DNA of 64,000 nucleotides, from positions 62,001-126,000 of the forward strand of contig NZ_AMZY02000001.1 of NCBI RefSeq assembly GCF_000330725.2. Direction: 5' to 3'. This DNA comes from Mariniradius saccharolyticus AK6 (GTDB lineage Bacteria > Bacteroidota > Bacteroidia > Cytophagales > Cyclobacteriaceae). The notes beneath the pieces were generated by a model, which was not told the origin of the DNA, did no database searches, and saw nothing but the letters and a program-made list of their open reading frames with translations. Positions 53,785 to 62,426 of the stretch are shown piece by piece; the stretch's first letter is position 1, and every line of letters starts with the position of its first letter. The translations under genes were made by a program, and so were the position numbers.

Positions 53785-55560
53785 ATGTACTTCTCAAAAA
53801 AAGATCTTCACTTCCAACTTTTCGAAAACCTCCAAGTGACGGAACTCGGCAGGTTGCCCTATTTCCAAGACCATGATCGGGAGACTTTTCAAATGGTGCT
53901 GGATAGTGCAGAGCAAATTGCAACACAGTCACTTCGGCCACACCTGACGGATATGGACAGGAACGAGCCCCAACTCGTCGACGGAAAAATCCACGTCCAC
54001 CCCGCCATGGGGGATATTATTCGTCAATTCGCGGAAGGGGGCTGGATCAATGCCACCTTTTCCTACGACGAAGGCGGACAGCAACTTCCCAGCGTCATGC
54101 ACATGGCGGCCGGATTTATCTTCCAATCCGCCAATTATTCGGCTTCGGTTTATCCATTTTTGACCACAGGAGCAGCAAATCTTATTCGGACTTTCGGCAG
54201 TCAAACATTGAAGGAAACCTTCATCCCAAACATGCTGTCCGGCAAATGGCAAGGCACCATGGCACTGACTGAACCCGATGCCGGATCTTCCTTGGCGGAT
54301 ATCAGGACCACGGCCCACCCTACCGACCGTCCCGGAGTCTACAAAATCAAGGGCCAAAAAATCTACATTTCCTGCGGGGACCATGATGCCTGCGAAAACG
54401 TAATACACCTCATGCTGGCCAAGATACCCGGTGCGCCACTGGGGGTAAAAGGCATTTCCCTTTTTGTGGTACCCCAAAAACGTGTTCCCTCGGGAGAAGG
54501 CAATGACGTGCTGACGGAGGGTATCTACCACAAAATGGGCTACAAAGGCGCTCCAATTGCCCATTTGATGATTGGCTCGCAGGATGGTTGTGAGGGATAT
54601 CTGGTCGGAGAACCCCACCAAGGCCTTGCGTACATGTTCCAAATGATGAACGAAGCGCGCATCGGCGTCGGCATGAATGCAGTCGCTATCGGCACCGCTG
54701 CCTATTACGCTTCCTTGGACTATGCGAAAGAACGGCCCCAGGGAAGAAAACTCGGAGAAAAGGACCTTTCCCAACCCCAAGTCCCCATCATCAAACATGC
54801 CGATGTCAAGCGGATGCTGTTGTTCCAAAAAGCGATTACCGAAGGCGCCTTGAACCTGATCCTATATTGTTCCCAATTGGCGGATATCGCACATGCAGGT
54901 GCCGGAAATGATGCCGAGGAAGCCGCTTTGCTGCTGGATTTATTGACCCCAATAGCCAAATCATATCCTTCCGAAATGTGTTGCCTCACAACCTCTGCAG
55001 CCGTGCAGGTCCTTGGAGGCGCAGGGTACACCCGGGATTTCCCTGTCGAGCAATACTACCGCGAAGCCCGCATCCATCCTATCCACGAGGGCACGACGGG
55101 GATTCACGGCATGGATTTGTTGGGGAGAAAAGTGCTGATGAAAGAGGGAATGGCTTTGAGACTGCTCTCAAAGGCTATTGTTGAAACCATCCATTCGGCT
55201 GAAAAGCAAGAAAAACTCAGGCCGTTTTCCCAGAGTCTGCAGCGCTACCTCGAAAAGGCTGGTGCCCTCACCCAGCATCTTGTCGCCAAAGCTCCCAAGG
55301 ATCCGGAAGTATTTTTGGCGGATGCCTCCTTGTACTTGGAGTATTTGGGCATTTTGGTGGTGGCCTGGCGATGGCTTGCAATGGGAATCACCGCCACGGA
55401 ATCATTGGAAAGGGAGAATGGCCAGTCTGATTTCCTATATGGAAAATTGGCGGCCATGCGGTATTTCTACGAATATGAATTGGTGAAAATGGATGGCTTG
55501 GGAAAAAGACTGTCGTCCTTGGACCAAGTAACCGTAGAAATGCGGCAGGAATGGTTTTGA
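53785..55560 (+). CDS. Large-form acyl-CoA dehydrogenase
   Basis: 591 residues, longer than the ~380 of ordinary acyl-CoA dehydrogenases. N-terminal helical domain; middle MALTEPDAGSSLADIRTTA (FAD/substrate contact) and KGQKIYISCGDHD; then VQVLGGAGYTRDFPVEQYYREARIHPIHEGTTGIHGMDLLGRK, where HEGTT carries the likely catalytic Glu; last ~130 residues are the extra helical domain of the FadE5/FadE12-like group. Oxidises acyl-CoA to enoyl-CoA with FAD, in beta-oxidation. Single gene; no beta-oxidation partners in the window. Confidence 0.94.
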   Translation: MYFSKKDLHFQLFENLQVTELGRLPYFQDHDRETFQMVLDSAEQIATQSLRPHLTDMDRNEPQLVDGKIHVHPAMGDIIRQFAEGGWINATFSYDEGGQQLPSVMHMAAGFIFQSANYSASVYPFLTTGAANLIRTFGSQTLKETFIPNMLSGKWQGTMALTEPDAGSSLADIRTTAHPTDRPGVYKIKGQKIYISCGDHDACENVIHLMLAKIPGAPLGVKGISLFVVPQKRVPSGEGNDVLTEGIYHKMGYKGAPIAHLMIGSQDGCEGYLVGEPHQGLAYMFQMMNEARIGVGMNAVAIGTAAYYASLDYAKERPQGRKLGEKDLSQPQVPIIKHADVKRMLLFQKAITEGALNLILYCSQLADIAHAGAGNDAEEAALLLDLLTPIAKSYPSEMCCLTTSAAVQVLGGAGYTRDFPVEQYYREARIHPIHEGTTGIHGMDLLGRKVLMKEGMALRLLSKAIVETIHSAEKQEKLRPFSQSLQRYLEKAGALTQHLVAKAPKDPEVFLADASLYLEYLGILVVAWRWLAMGITATESLERENGQSDFLYGKLAAMRYFYEYELVKMDGLGKRLSSLDQVTVEMRQEWF

Positions 55561-55680
55561 GTAAAAAACATAAGTCCCAAAAATTGAGCTCCTTAGCCCA
55601 AAACAATCAATTTTTGCCTTTTTCCTTTTTGCAAATTCCAGCAATCCATCTACATTTGCAATCCGTAAAAGAACGGATCA

Positions 55681-55749
55681 CATAGAGGAGTGGCAGAGTG
55701 GTCGTCCCGATAGCTATCGGGAGCGGCGGTCTTGAAAACGACTCAATTT
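55681..55749 (+). pseudogene. Truncated tRNA-Ser copy 1 with palindrome in the D-loop
   Basis: This 69-bp unit begins CATAGAGGAG and follows the real tRNA-Ser through acceptor 5' strand, D-arm and anticodon arm (GGCGGTCTTGAAAAC), then leaves the gene (CGACTCAATTT) before the variable and T arms. In the D-loop ATC is replaced by the 18-base palindrome TCCCGATAGCTATCGGGA (55705-55722). It differs from copy 2 by one base. Confidence 0.88.
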
Positions 55750-55818
55750 CATAGAGGAGTGGCAGAGTGGTCGTCCCGATGGCTATCGGGAGCGGCGGTC
55801 TTGAAAACGACTCAATTT
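55750..55818 (+). pseudogene. Truncated tRNA-Ser copy 2 with palindrome in the D-loop
   Basis: Second 69-bp tandem unit, identical to copy 1 except for one base in the palindrome centre (TCCCGATGGCTATCGGGA at 55774-55791). It again stops after the anticodon arm, so no tRNA can fold from it. The intact tRNA begins 4 bases after it. Confidence 0.88.
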
Positions 55819-55821
55819 CAT

Positions 55822-55906
55822 AGAGGAGTGGCAGAGTGGTCGATCGCGGCGGTCTTGAAAACCGTTGAACCGAGAGGTTCCGGGGGTTCGAATCCCTCCT
55901 CCTCTG
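55822..55906 (+). tRNA. tRNA-Ser (anticodon UGA)
   Basis: Acceptor strands AGAGGAG (55822-55828) and CTCCTCT (55899-55905) pair fully, with discriminator G. D-arm GCAGAGTGG..., anticodon arm GCGGT-CTTGAAA-ACCGT with TGA in the loop, a long variable arm (AACCGAGAGGTT) as in class II serine tRNAs, and T-arm GGGGGTTCGAATCCC. The 3' CCA is not encoded. A terminator follows at once. Confidence 0.96.
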
Positions 55907-55912
55907 CAAAAG

Positions 55913-55941
55913 AAAGCCTGGCGCAAAGCGCTGGGCTTTTT
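55913..55941 (+). terminator. Terminator of the tRNA-Ser gene
   Basis: AAAGCC-TG-GCGC-AAA-GCGC-TG-GGCTTT forms an interrupted stem followed by TTT, 6 nt after the tRNA. Confidence 0.75.
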
Positions 55942-56053
55942 GCATTTTAAGGAGCCAAGCTTGCTTGAGCTGCTTGAAGTGCAAAAAGCCCAAATCGAAC
56001 GAAGTGAAGAGGCTTTTCTTTTGCAACTCCCCCAATTCGGGATCGACGAAGTC

Positions 56054-56071
56054 AATCCCTCCTCCTCTGCA
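56054..56071 (+). repeat. 18-bp direct repeat of the tRNA-Ser 3' end
   Basis: AATCCCTCCTCCTCTGCA is identical to 55891-55908, the 3' end of the tRNA-Ser gene plus two bases. It is followed by its own terminator, so it may be what is left of a second tRNA copy; alternatively it is an attachment-site-like duplication. Confidence 0.85.
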
Positions 56072-56074
56072 TTC

Positions 56075-56104
56075 AAAAAGCCAAGCGTTTGCTTGGCTTT
56101 TTTC
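56075..56104 (+). terminator. Terminator after the tRNA 3'-end repeat
   Basis: AAAAAGCCAAGC and GCTTGGCTTTTT make a perfect 12-bp stem with a GTTT loop and a T tail. Confidence 0.82.
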
Positions 56105-56131
56105 ATTTCGAATCGGCGGGAGCAGCCCCGC

Positions 56132-56149
56132 TCCCGATAACTTTCGGGA
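56132..56149. repeat. TCCCGATA-type near-palindrome
   Basis: TCCCGATAACTTTCGGGA has the same arms as the palindrome inside the truncated tRNA copies, with a changed centre. Confidence 0.6.
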
Positions 56150-56162
56150 CTGGCTCGTCGCT

Positions 56163-56188
56163 AAAACAGTCCACCGGACTGTTTTTTT
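56163..56188. terminator. Bidirectional terminator
   Basis: AAAACAGTCC and GGACTGTTTT pair around an ACC loop, with further T on the plus strand and TTTTAG on the minus strand. It lies 12 nt after the stop of the minus-strand FG-GAP gene and downstream of the tRNA region. Confidence 0.8.
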
Positions 56189-56200
56189 CACGCTCCGCCC

Positions 56201-57412
56201 TCACCTCTCCTGCTTAAAAACAAACACCCCCTTCTTATTCGCGACAATGATGTCCATCAGGCCGTCACCAGTGATATCTTGGGTGAGGACTTGTACCCCT
56301 ACTCCGGAATCAGTGTCTACCACATGCGGAATCCAACGCGGTTCTTTGCCGGGGACAAACTCATACCAATACAAATAGGGTGTATCATACTCTCCGGGAT
56401 CAGCGCCCATATGGGCAAAAAACCGCTTTCCCGTCACGAAATCGGGAATCCCATTTCCATTGATATCGACGAGGGAAAGCGCATGGGTCTGGGTATAGGT
56501 GGTGTCTATGGTATGTGTTTTCCAAGAACTGACACCATTGTCATTTATTTGCTGATGCCACCAAATCCCTTGGTTGTGCGCCGAGGAGGAGAGCACATCC
56601 TTCAAGCCGTCGCCATTGAAGTCGTAGGCAAACAGCTGTGCGGCCGCTTCACCGAGATTGGCAGGATGGAATTTCCAGTTTGGTTGGGTCGGGTCCGCAG
56701 GTCCCTCCCACCAACCCTCGCGGATGATCACATCCATCCGACCGTCCCCATTCATATCACCGACTCCGAGGCCATGGTAATAAGGTGCCGTACCAAGGCC
56801 ATCTTGTGGGTTGATGGTATAGCGGGTCCATTCGCCATTCCCGGATTTGGGGGCTTTGAGCCAAATGATTTCTCCTGTATAGGGATTTCCTCCGATGATT
56901 TCCAACTCCCCGTCACCGTCAATATCATAAAACCCTGCCGACTCATTGCCCAAAGTGGGATAGATTGCATGGGCTTTCCAATACCCTGACTGGTTCTTGG
57001 GATTCTCATACCACATCACTTCCTTTCCCGGAAATCCGATCCGCACAAAATCCACCCATCCGTCCCGATTCACGTCGATTCCATGGCTGACAAACGCATT
57101 GGAATAACCCTTATCGTATTCGAACTTTATCGGCTTCGTCATTTCCTGCATCTTCCAGTCTGGTGCTTCAAACCAATAAGCGCCCGCCATCACATCCACC
57201 AAGCCATCACGATTCACGTCACCTACTGCCACGCCTTCCGCCAAGAACTCCCTCGTCAAGACATGTTTTTTGAACGATATCCGATCGCCGGGAACGGCGG
57301 TACGCGGTTTTTGGGCGAATGCCCCCGACCCCATCAACAGGAATAGACTGAGGAAAATGGGAAACCTTGGATTCAACATGGCTTTTAGATTTTGCATTAA
57401 TTTGGTCATCAT
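56201..57412 (-). CDS. Exported FG-GAP/VCBS repeat protein
   Basis: 403 residues from the ATG at 57412 (other ATGs at 57409, 57397 and 57379; a TTG at 57424 abuts the upstream stop). Signal peptide FPIFLSLFLLMGSGAFAQ. Seven FG-GAP-type blades with calcium-binding D-x-[ND]-x-D-G motifs: GDVNRDGLVDVMAG, DVNRDGWVDFV, DIDGDGELEIIGG, DMNGDGRMDVIIREGWWEGP, DFNGDGLKDVLSS, DINGNGIPDFVTGKRFFAHMGADPGE, DITGDGLMDIIVANK. A propeller that likely binds or scaffolds its partner; it follows the heme dehydrogenase gene without a gap, as these pairs usually do. Confidence 0.92.
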   Translation of the reverse strand: MMTKLMQNLKAMLNPRFPIFLSLFLLMGSGAFAQKPRTAVPGDRISFKKHVLTREFLAEGVAVGDVNRDGLVDVMAGAYWFEAPDWKMQEMTKPIKFEYDKGYSNAFVSHGIDVNRDGWVDFVRIGFPGKEVMWYENPKNQSGYWKAHAIYPTLGNESAGFYDIDGDGELEIIGGNPYTGEIIWLKAPKSGNGEWTRYTINPQDGLGTAPYYHGLGVGDMNGDGRMDVIIREGWWEGPADPTQPNWKFHPANLGEAAAQLFAYDFNGDGLKDVLSSSAHNQGIWWHQQINDNGVSSWKTHTIDTTYTQTHALSLVDINGNGIPDFVTGKRFFAHMGADPGEYDTPYLYWYEFVPGKEPRWIPHVVDTDSGVGVQVLTQDITGDGLMDIIVANKKGVFVFKQER

Positions 57413-57424
57413 TTGGATCTTCAA

Positions 57425-60400
57425 CTATTTGGTTTTGAGCAAATAAGTAAGCAAGGCATCAAACTCGGATTCGGTCAATACTGCGTGGAAATTGTCTGGC
57501 ATCAAAGTGGATTTGGATGGGCTCATCTCCTTCACTTCATTTTTCGCAACCGAAAATTCCTTCCCAGTCTGATCTGCGAAAACAGTGGTTTCACCTTGCT
57601 CCCTTCTGAAAAGACCTGTCATAGTCTGTCCATTTTTCAATGAAATATGATAGGTTCTAAAATTCTCTGTGATATTGCGGTTCGGGTCCAGAATCTTTGT
57701 CGCTAAAGACTCTTTGCCCCAATTCCCAATCCCATCCAACTGGGGCCCGATCAGTCCCCCCTTTCCGGCAATCTGATGGCACTGTCCACAGTGCTGTTGA
57801 AACACCTTCGAACCGGGATTGAGCATTTCCTCCCTGGGTTCAAATCGGGCCAGCCGCGCATCGATCAATTTCTGTCGCTCTTCCGATACGGGGATCAAAT
57901 TGGCCGTCAGTGATTCGAAAAGAGCCTTTTGGTCAGGGGAAATCTGGTTCAACATGGCTTCGCTTACATTTCTCGCCAACAGTATCCGCGCAGGGGCCTC
58001 ACCTGCTTTGATTCTGTCCATCAACATAGTCTTGCCCTTGGGATTTTTGGCAAGGGATCCGGCAATTGTCTCCTGCAGCTCGGGAGGGGAGTTTTTCAAT
58101 CCATCCGCCAATAAATTCCTGGCGGCATCATTGTCCCAAATCGACAGGATCGCGACCAATTTCCGTCGGAAGGATACGGCCTCATTGACGTTTTTGAAAT
58201 AATCGCCAACCACCTTGCTATGGTTAACTGGCGCAATTGTCATCAGGGCTTTGGCTGCCTCCGCGCGTACGTCCTCATCGTTTGAAGCATTGGTCAAAAG
58301 TGCCGTTAATGAAGGGATTTGGTCCGCCATCTTAAAGCGACCGGCTGTTTGTGTCGCAAAAAGCAAAGGATCCTTTAGTGATTCTTCTGTTCGCTTTCCG
58401 TTTGCCGAGGTCTTCAGGATTTCCACTGCCAAATCCTTGTACCAAGTTTCAAAACCCGTTGGCGACTGATATCCGCCCTGGGTAAATCCCCGATCCAATG
58501 CAGCGGCCAAAGCGTGGGCGTCCTTCCTGTTGTCTTTTGCGACCCCCTTTGCCCAGTCCAGCAGTTCCGGTCTTTTTGCTGCCGGCAAACTCCTAGCCAT
58601 CGCCTCGGCAAAACCAACGTTGCGCTCCATGGCGCTTTCATATCGCTTCGCATGGGCCAGAATAAACCCAGCAGCTTGGGGGCTTGGGATATCCGACAAA
58701 ACCAAAGCCAGCAGGGTCTCCTGCTCCTTCGGCCAAGGTTTGTTGACGGCAAGTTTCAATATCTCTGGCATTTGCAAATGATGGAAAAGGGCCATTTTGA
58801 CGGTGTATGCCAAGTGGGTATCGTAGTCAGGGATTCCCTCATGGATTTCAACCAAGCGTTGATAGCTGTCCATTCCCGGATGACGGCTGAGAAACTCTGC
58901 ACTTGCCCGCTGGATATGCGGATCAGGATCGGCTAAATCGGTCACCGCTTTTGCCCTCAATTTGGGATCGGGGCTTGGATACTCTGCCAAAAGCCTATAG
59001 GCATGCATGCGCACTCCCCTGTCCGGATTGCCTAGGGCGCCAAACAGAATGTCCCTATTCATGGCTCCCAAACGATACAACGCCCAGTTGACCTGGATGC
59101 GCTGCGCTTGGGGAATTGACGGATTGTTTGCAAGTGCCAACAAATCAGTAACGGCCACCTGCCCGATTCGGTCAACCAATTCATCCGTGGCTATCATCCG
59201 TTGATGCAAAATCGGACCCGCAAGCCCATCCAACAACTCGTCTTTCGTAGCCTTTGACCAATCAGTGATGGGTCTTTGGTTTCCTTTGTAGGTGATTTTC
59301 CAAATCCTGCCGCTTATCCTATCCCTACCCGGATGGTCCAGCGCAACCTCGTAGTGGCCAATGATCCGGTTGTAAAAATCAGCGATGTACATCGCCCCGT
59401 CCGGACCGATCTTGATATCAACAGGCCTGAACCAAGGGTCTTTGCTTACCAAAAAATCCTCCTGCCGCGTGGCCCTCGGTGTACTTCCCTGGAATTCCAT
59501 CGTATTGCGGCTGATGCGGCAAGTCACCACATCACCTGAATAAAAGCTATGACGGTACTTTTCCGGAAATTGGTCGTCGGTATAGTAAACCAACCCAGAG
59601 AGCGCCGTGGAATTCAATCCATAATCCATCATCTCCGGTGCAAATCCCATATGGGGAGTTTTCTTGCCCCATTGGGTATAGTTGCCTCCCCAAATCAATT
59701 GGTACACAGGCATGGTATGACAATCGGCTGAGTAGTGGTAGCCCAATTCATCATAATCAGACCCAAAAGGATTGATACGGCCGTCGGTGGTTTTCTCTGC
59801 CCTACTCCCATCGGGACGGAACCGGAAGGTATTTCCCGAGACCATCTTGATGGTGTCGCCGTCCTTTCCGGCGACCTTCGACACATTGGAAAATCCGTGG
59901 GAGGCATGTATCCAACCATCAAATCCCCTAAATAAATTATTGACCATGCCATGCGTGTCCTTGTGCTCAAATGGCCCAAGCAAGACTTCCCTTCTGTCTG
60001 CGATATCATCTCCATTGTCATCCCAAAATCGATATACATGGGGAATGCTGTAGGCGATTAGGCCATTTTTTACGGGCTGCAAGCCAATGGGAATATTCAG
60101 ATCCTCTGCGATATGCGTAATCTTGTCCGCCTTCCCGTCTCCATTTGTGTCCTCTAAAACGGAAATGCGGTCCTTGCCCTCGCCGGGCTCTGCCGCAAAG
60201 GGGTACTCAAACGACTGGCTCACCCATAGCCTCCCCTTTTCGTCAAACTCCATGTTGATGGGCTTTCCAATCATCGGTTCAGAGGCAAAAAGCGTGACCT
60301 CAAATCCCGGTGGCAAAACAAAATCAGCCATTTCTTCCTCCGGGGTCTGATACTCCGAACTCCGAATGTGCTCTGCATAAATGTCTCCTTCGGGTTCGGA

Positions 60401-60487
60401 GATAACTTTCGTTTCCTTTTCCGATCGGGTACAGGAGATGGAAAAGCAACAAATGGCAATAAATGCCAAGATGGTTTTCTGGTTCAT
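57425..60487 (-). CDS. PVC-type heme-binding dehydrogenase with HEAT repeats, lipoprotein
   Basis: 1020 residues. Lipoprotein leader (FSISC, Cys 19). Order: six-bladed glucose/sorbosone-dehydrogenase-like propeller (~55-400; PPGFEVTLFASEPMIGKPINMEFDEKGRLWVSQSFEYP, WFRPVDIKIGPDGAMYIADFYNRIIGHYEV), HEAT-type helical repeats (~430-860), then a cytochrome c domain with QQHCGQCHQIAGKGGLIGPQLDGIG (heme Cys near 899) and NITENFRTYHISLKNGQTMTGLFRREQGETTVFADQTGKEFSVAKNEVKEMSPSKSTLMP. These enzymes probably oxidise sugars or alcohols at the outer membrane. Shares a transcript with the FG-GAP gene. Confidence 0.94.
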   Translation of the reverse strand: MNQKTILAFIAICCFSISCTRSEKETKVISEPEGDIYAEHIRSSEYQTPEEEMADFVLPPGFEVTLFASEPMIGKPINMEFDEKGRLWVSQSFEYPFAAEPGEGKDRISVLEDTNGDGKADKITHIAEDLNIPIGLQPVKNGLIAYSIPHVYRFWDDNGDDIADRREVLLGPFEHKDTHGMVNNLFRGFDGWIHASHGFSNVSKVAGKDGDTIKMVSGNTFRFRPDGSRAEKTTDGRINPFGSDYDELGYHYSADCHTMPVYQLIWGGNYTQWGKKTPHMGFAPEMMDYGLNSTALSGLVYYTDDQFPEKYRHSFYSGDVVTCRISRNTMEFQGSTPRATRQEDFLVSKDPWFRPVDIKIGPDGAMYIADFYNRIIGHYEVALDHPGRDRISGRIWKITYKGNQRPITDWSKATKDELLDGLAGPILHQRMIATDELVDRIGQVAVTDLLALANNPSIPQAQRIQVNWALYRLGAMNRDILFGALGNPDRGVRMHAYRLLAEYPSPDPKLRAKAVTDLADPDPHIQRASAEFLSRHPGMDSYQRLVEIHEGIPDYDTHLAYTVKMALFHHLQMPEILKLAVNKPWPKEQETLLALVLSDIPSPQAAGFILAHAKRYESAMERNVGFAEAMARSLPAAKRPELLDWAKGVAKDNRKDAHALAAALDRGFTQGGYQSPTGFETWYKDLAVEILKTSANGKRTEESLKDPLLFATQTAGRFKMADQIPSLTALLTNASNDEDVRAEAAKALMTIAPVNHSKVVGDYFKNVNEAVSFRRKLVAILSIWDNDAARNLLADGLKNSPPELQETIAGSLAKNPKGKTMLMDRIKAGEAPARILLARNVSEAMLNQISPDQKALFESLTANLIPVSEERQKLIDARLARFEPREEMLNPGSKVFQQHCGQCHQIAGKGGLIGPQLDGIGNWGKESLATKILDPNRNITENFRTYHISLKNGQTMTGLFRREQGETTVFADQTGKEFSVAKNEVKEMSPSKSTLMPDNFHAVLTESEFDALLTYLLKTK

Positions 60488-60722
60488 TTGGGTCGAGTGT
60501 CAGTGGTTATCTTAAACTTAACCGATTGAACCTGAGAATGCAAAATGCCAAAAAAGTATTTTGCGAGCGGTTATCCGTTCATCAAACCAAGGCTGAAAAA
60601 ATCAACTGTCATCAGCAAATCCACATTAGCAGATGGAATTTGGATAAAAAAACCAAACCGGTACAGATGGAATTTTTCGATCCCACCCGTACCGGTACCA
60701 GAAAGCAAACGTCAGAAATCTT

Positions 60723-60935
60723 TTAGGCAACTGCCTTCTTGCCTTCCGTCAAAATGGACTTCCAATAAAAATAGACGAAGCCAAACTGTGGAACTGCGAG
60801 CAAAGTGGCGTTTGCCATGAAGGCTCCTTCATGGAGACCGATTTGAATTCCAAGGATTCTGTAAACAGTCAGAATGCCCAAGACCATTACCAAAGCAAAC
60901 AGATTTGCCTTGATCAATCTTTTCTTGTTTTTCAT
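60723..60935 (-). CDS. Small two-helix membrane protein
   Basis: 70 residues: basic N-terminus (MKNKKRLIKANLF), two hydrophobic segments (ALVMVLGILTVYRILGI and FMANATLLAVPQFGFVYFYWKSIL) and a basic end. No family recognised. Good codon pattern and hydrophobic layout argue for a real gene. It stands 235 nt upstream of the heme dehydrogenase gene on the same strand. Confidence 0.65.
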   Translation of the reverse strand: MKNKKRLIKANLFALVMVLGILTVYRILGIQIGLHEGAFMANATLLAVPQFGFVYFYWKSILTEGKKAVA

Positions 60936-61367
60936 AATGGATAAAAAGCGTGGGTGATTAATTACTAGGTGATTATGAACACAACGAACTCGATCCTAGG
61001 CATCGAACTATTGGATTCTTATCCTAAGATGAGGGAAAAAAATGGAAATCCAAACCCCCAATCAGGACCAAAACCTCTCCGTTCCAAGCGCTTTTCCCCC
61101 TTGTTTGATCGGATGAAAATTACACAAAACAGAATTTGAAACTTGTTCCAAGCATTCTGCACTTCGCACAAAATTCACTTAGAAGACGCCCCGAAAAAAA
61201 ATTTTCAATTTTTTTCACAATTTTTTCCGGCATGGTTCCCTGATTGGCATTCTGGGCAAAAGTCTCTATTGCCTTTCAAAAAACCACCCGCTACCGCTGG
61301 CATCAATGGGGTTTTGAATCTTTGGTTCAATTCCATAATTTGAATCACAATAAAACACGCATCCGAA
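60936..61367. other. Gene-free divergent region of about 430 bases
   Basis: It lies between the minus-strand small membrane protein and the plus-strand DUF1080 gene. It contains an A/T tract (CCCCGAAAAAAAATTTTC, then TTTTTTTCACAATTTTTTCCGG) at about 61190-61230. A minus-strand 69-codon frame at 61205-61414 ends in a Cys-rich tail but overlaps the DUF1080 start; I treat it as chance. No confident promoter. Confidence 0.4.
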
Positions 61368-62342
61368 ATGAGATACAGCCCTTTTTCCAAATCCATCAGT
61401 TTTGTGATCGCCATTTTGATGGCCTATAGTTTTCACCTCCCTATTACCCTTGGCAATCATGACAGGGCAATAGCCAATCAGGCTGATTTGATTGGCACTT
61501 GGGACATCACCTTGGACATGAATGGAAAGCCCGCCCCTTCGTGGCTCGAAGTAAAACTTTCGGGCATCCGTACCTTGGTGGGACATTTTGTCGGAAACGA
61601 CGGAAGCGCGAGACCGATCTCAAAGGTGACCTTTGACAATGGGAAATTTGGATTCAGCATCCCTCCTCAATGGCAAATGGCCAACAACGACTTGGTATTG
61701 GAAGGAGAGTTGGTTGATGGAAAAATCAAGGGGACGATTACTTATCCCGACCAAAAGAAATACAGCTTTGTCGGCGAGCGTGCCCCAAGGTTGGTCCGAG
61801 ACAAAGCCCCCAAGTGGGGTAAATCCATCGCGCTCTTCAACGGTAAAGACCTGGCCGGCTGGCATGCCGACAAAACCCAAAACCAATGGACTGTCAAGGA
61901 CGGAGTTCTCTCAAGTCCAAAAAGTGGCGCAAATCTGATCTCAGACGCAAAGTTTGAGGACTTCAAATTGATCGTAGAGTTCCGCTACCCAGAGGGAAGC
62001 AATAGCGGTATTTACCTACGCGGCCGCTACGAAGTCCAAATCGAGGACAGTAAAACCGACTATCCTTCATCTGTCTATTTCGGAGGTATTTACGGTTTCC
62101 TTACACCCAATGAAATGGTCAAAAAATCCCCGGGCGAATGGCAAAAATTTGAAATTACTCTTATTGGAAGACGCGTTACAATCGTTGCAAACGGCAAAAC
62201 GATCATCTGCGACCAAATCATACCGGGCATCACGGGCGGTGCATTGGATAGCCAAGAAGGACTTCCAGGGCCGATCATGATTCAGGGCGACCATGGCCCG
62301 GTTGAATTCAGGAAGATAGAATTGATACCCGGCACGTATTGA
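61368..62342 (+). CDS. Exported DUF1080 (3-keto-disaccharide hydrolase fold) protein
   Basis: 324 residues; leader MRYSPFSKSISFVIAILMAYSF. An N-terminal lipocalin-like part (~38-135; LIGTWDITLDMNGKPAPSWLEVKLSG ... GELVDGKIKGTITYPDQKKYSFVGERAP) precedes the DUF1080 jelly-roll (~150-324): IALFNGKDLAGWHADKTQNQWTVKDGVLSS, FKLIVEFRYPEGSNSGIYLRGRYEVQIEDS, GGIYGFL, GEWQKFEITLIGRRVTIVANGK, GPIMIQGDHGPVEFRKIELIP. The family includes 3-keto-glycoside lyases/hydrolases. It may work with the heme dehydrogenase operon nearby, on sugar oxidation. Confidence 0.92.
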   Translation: MRYSPFSKSISFVIAILMAYSFHLPITLGNHDRAIANQADLIGTWDITLDMNGKPAPSWLEVKLSGIRTLVGHFVGNDGSARPISKVTFDNGKFGFSIPPQWQMANNDLVLEGELVDGKIKGTITYPDQKKYSFVGERAPRLVRDKAPKWGKSIALFNGKDLAGWHADKTQNQWTVKDGVLSSPKSGANLISDAKFEDFKLIVEFRYPEGSNSGIYLRGRYEVQIEDSKTDYPSSVYFGGIYGFLTPNEMVKKSPGEWQKFEITLIGRRVTIVANGKTIICDQIIPGITGGALDSQEGLPGPIMIQGDHGPVEFRKIELIPGTY

Positions 62343-62361
62343 TTTGTTGCTGCCAAGAGAC

Positions 62362-62392
62362 GGGACGGTCGCAAAGGCCGTCCCTTTCCATT
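62362..62392. terminator. Terminator between convergent genes
   Basis: GGGACGG and CCGTCCC form a 7-bp GC-rich stem with a 9-base loop, followed by TTTCCATTTCTT. It lies 20 nt after the DUF1080 stop. Confidence 0.6.
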
Positions 62393-62426
62393 TCTTCCCC
62401 AGACCTACTTTTTGGCGAAGAAAACG

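Noticed and set aside
56054-56071. Second tRNA-Ser gene
   Set aside because: Only the 18-base 3' end is present; no D-arm, anticodon arm or 5' acceptor strand can be found upstream.
55607-56191. 194-codon minus-strand frame across the tRNA region
   Set aside because: It is the well-known kind of false protein made by reading antisense through tRNA-Ser and its repeats (text such as [18 protein letters not shown]).
60463-60726. 87-codon plus-strand frame
   Set aside because: Starts inside the antisense of the heme dehydrogenase leader and has no hydrophobic core or family features.
61205-61414. Minus-strand 69-codon frame with CPECQSGNHAGKNC tail
   Set aside because: It looks like a zinc knuckle at first sight but overlaps the DUF1080 gene start, lacks a fold and is low in complexity.
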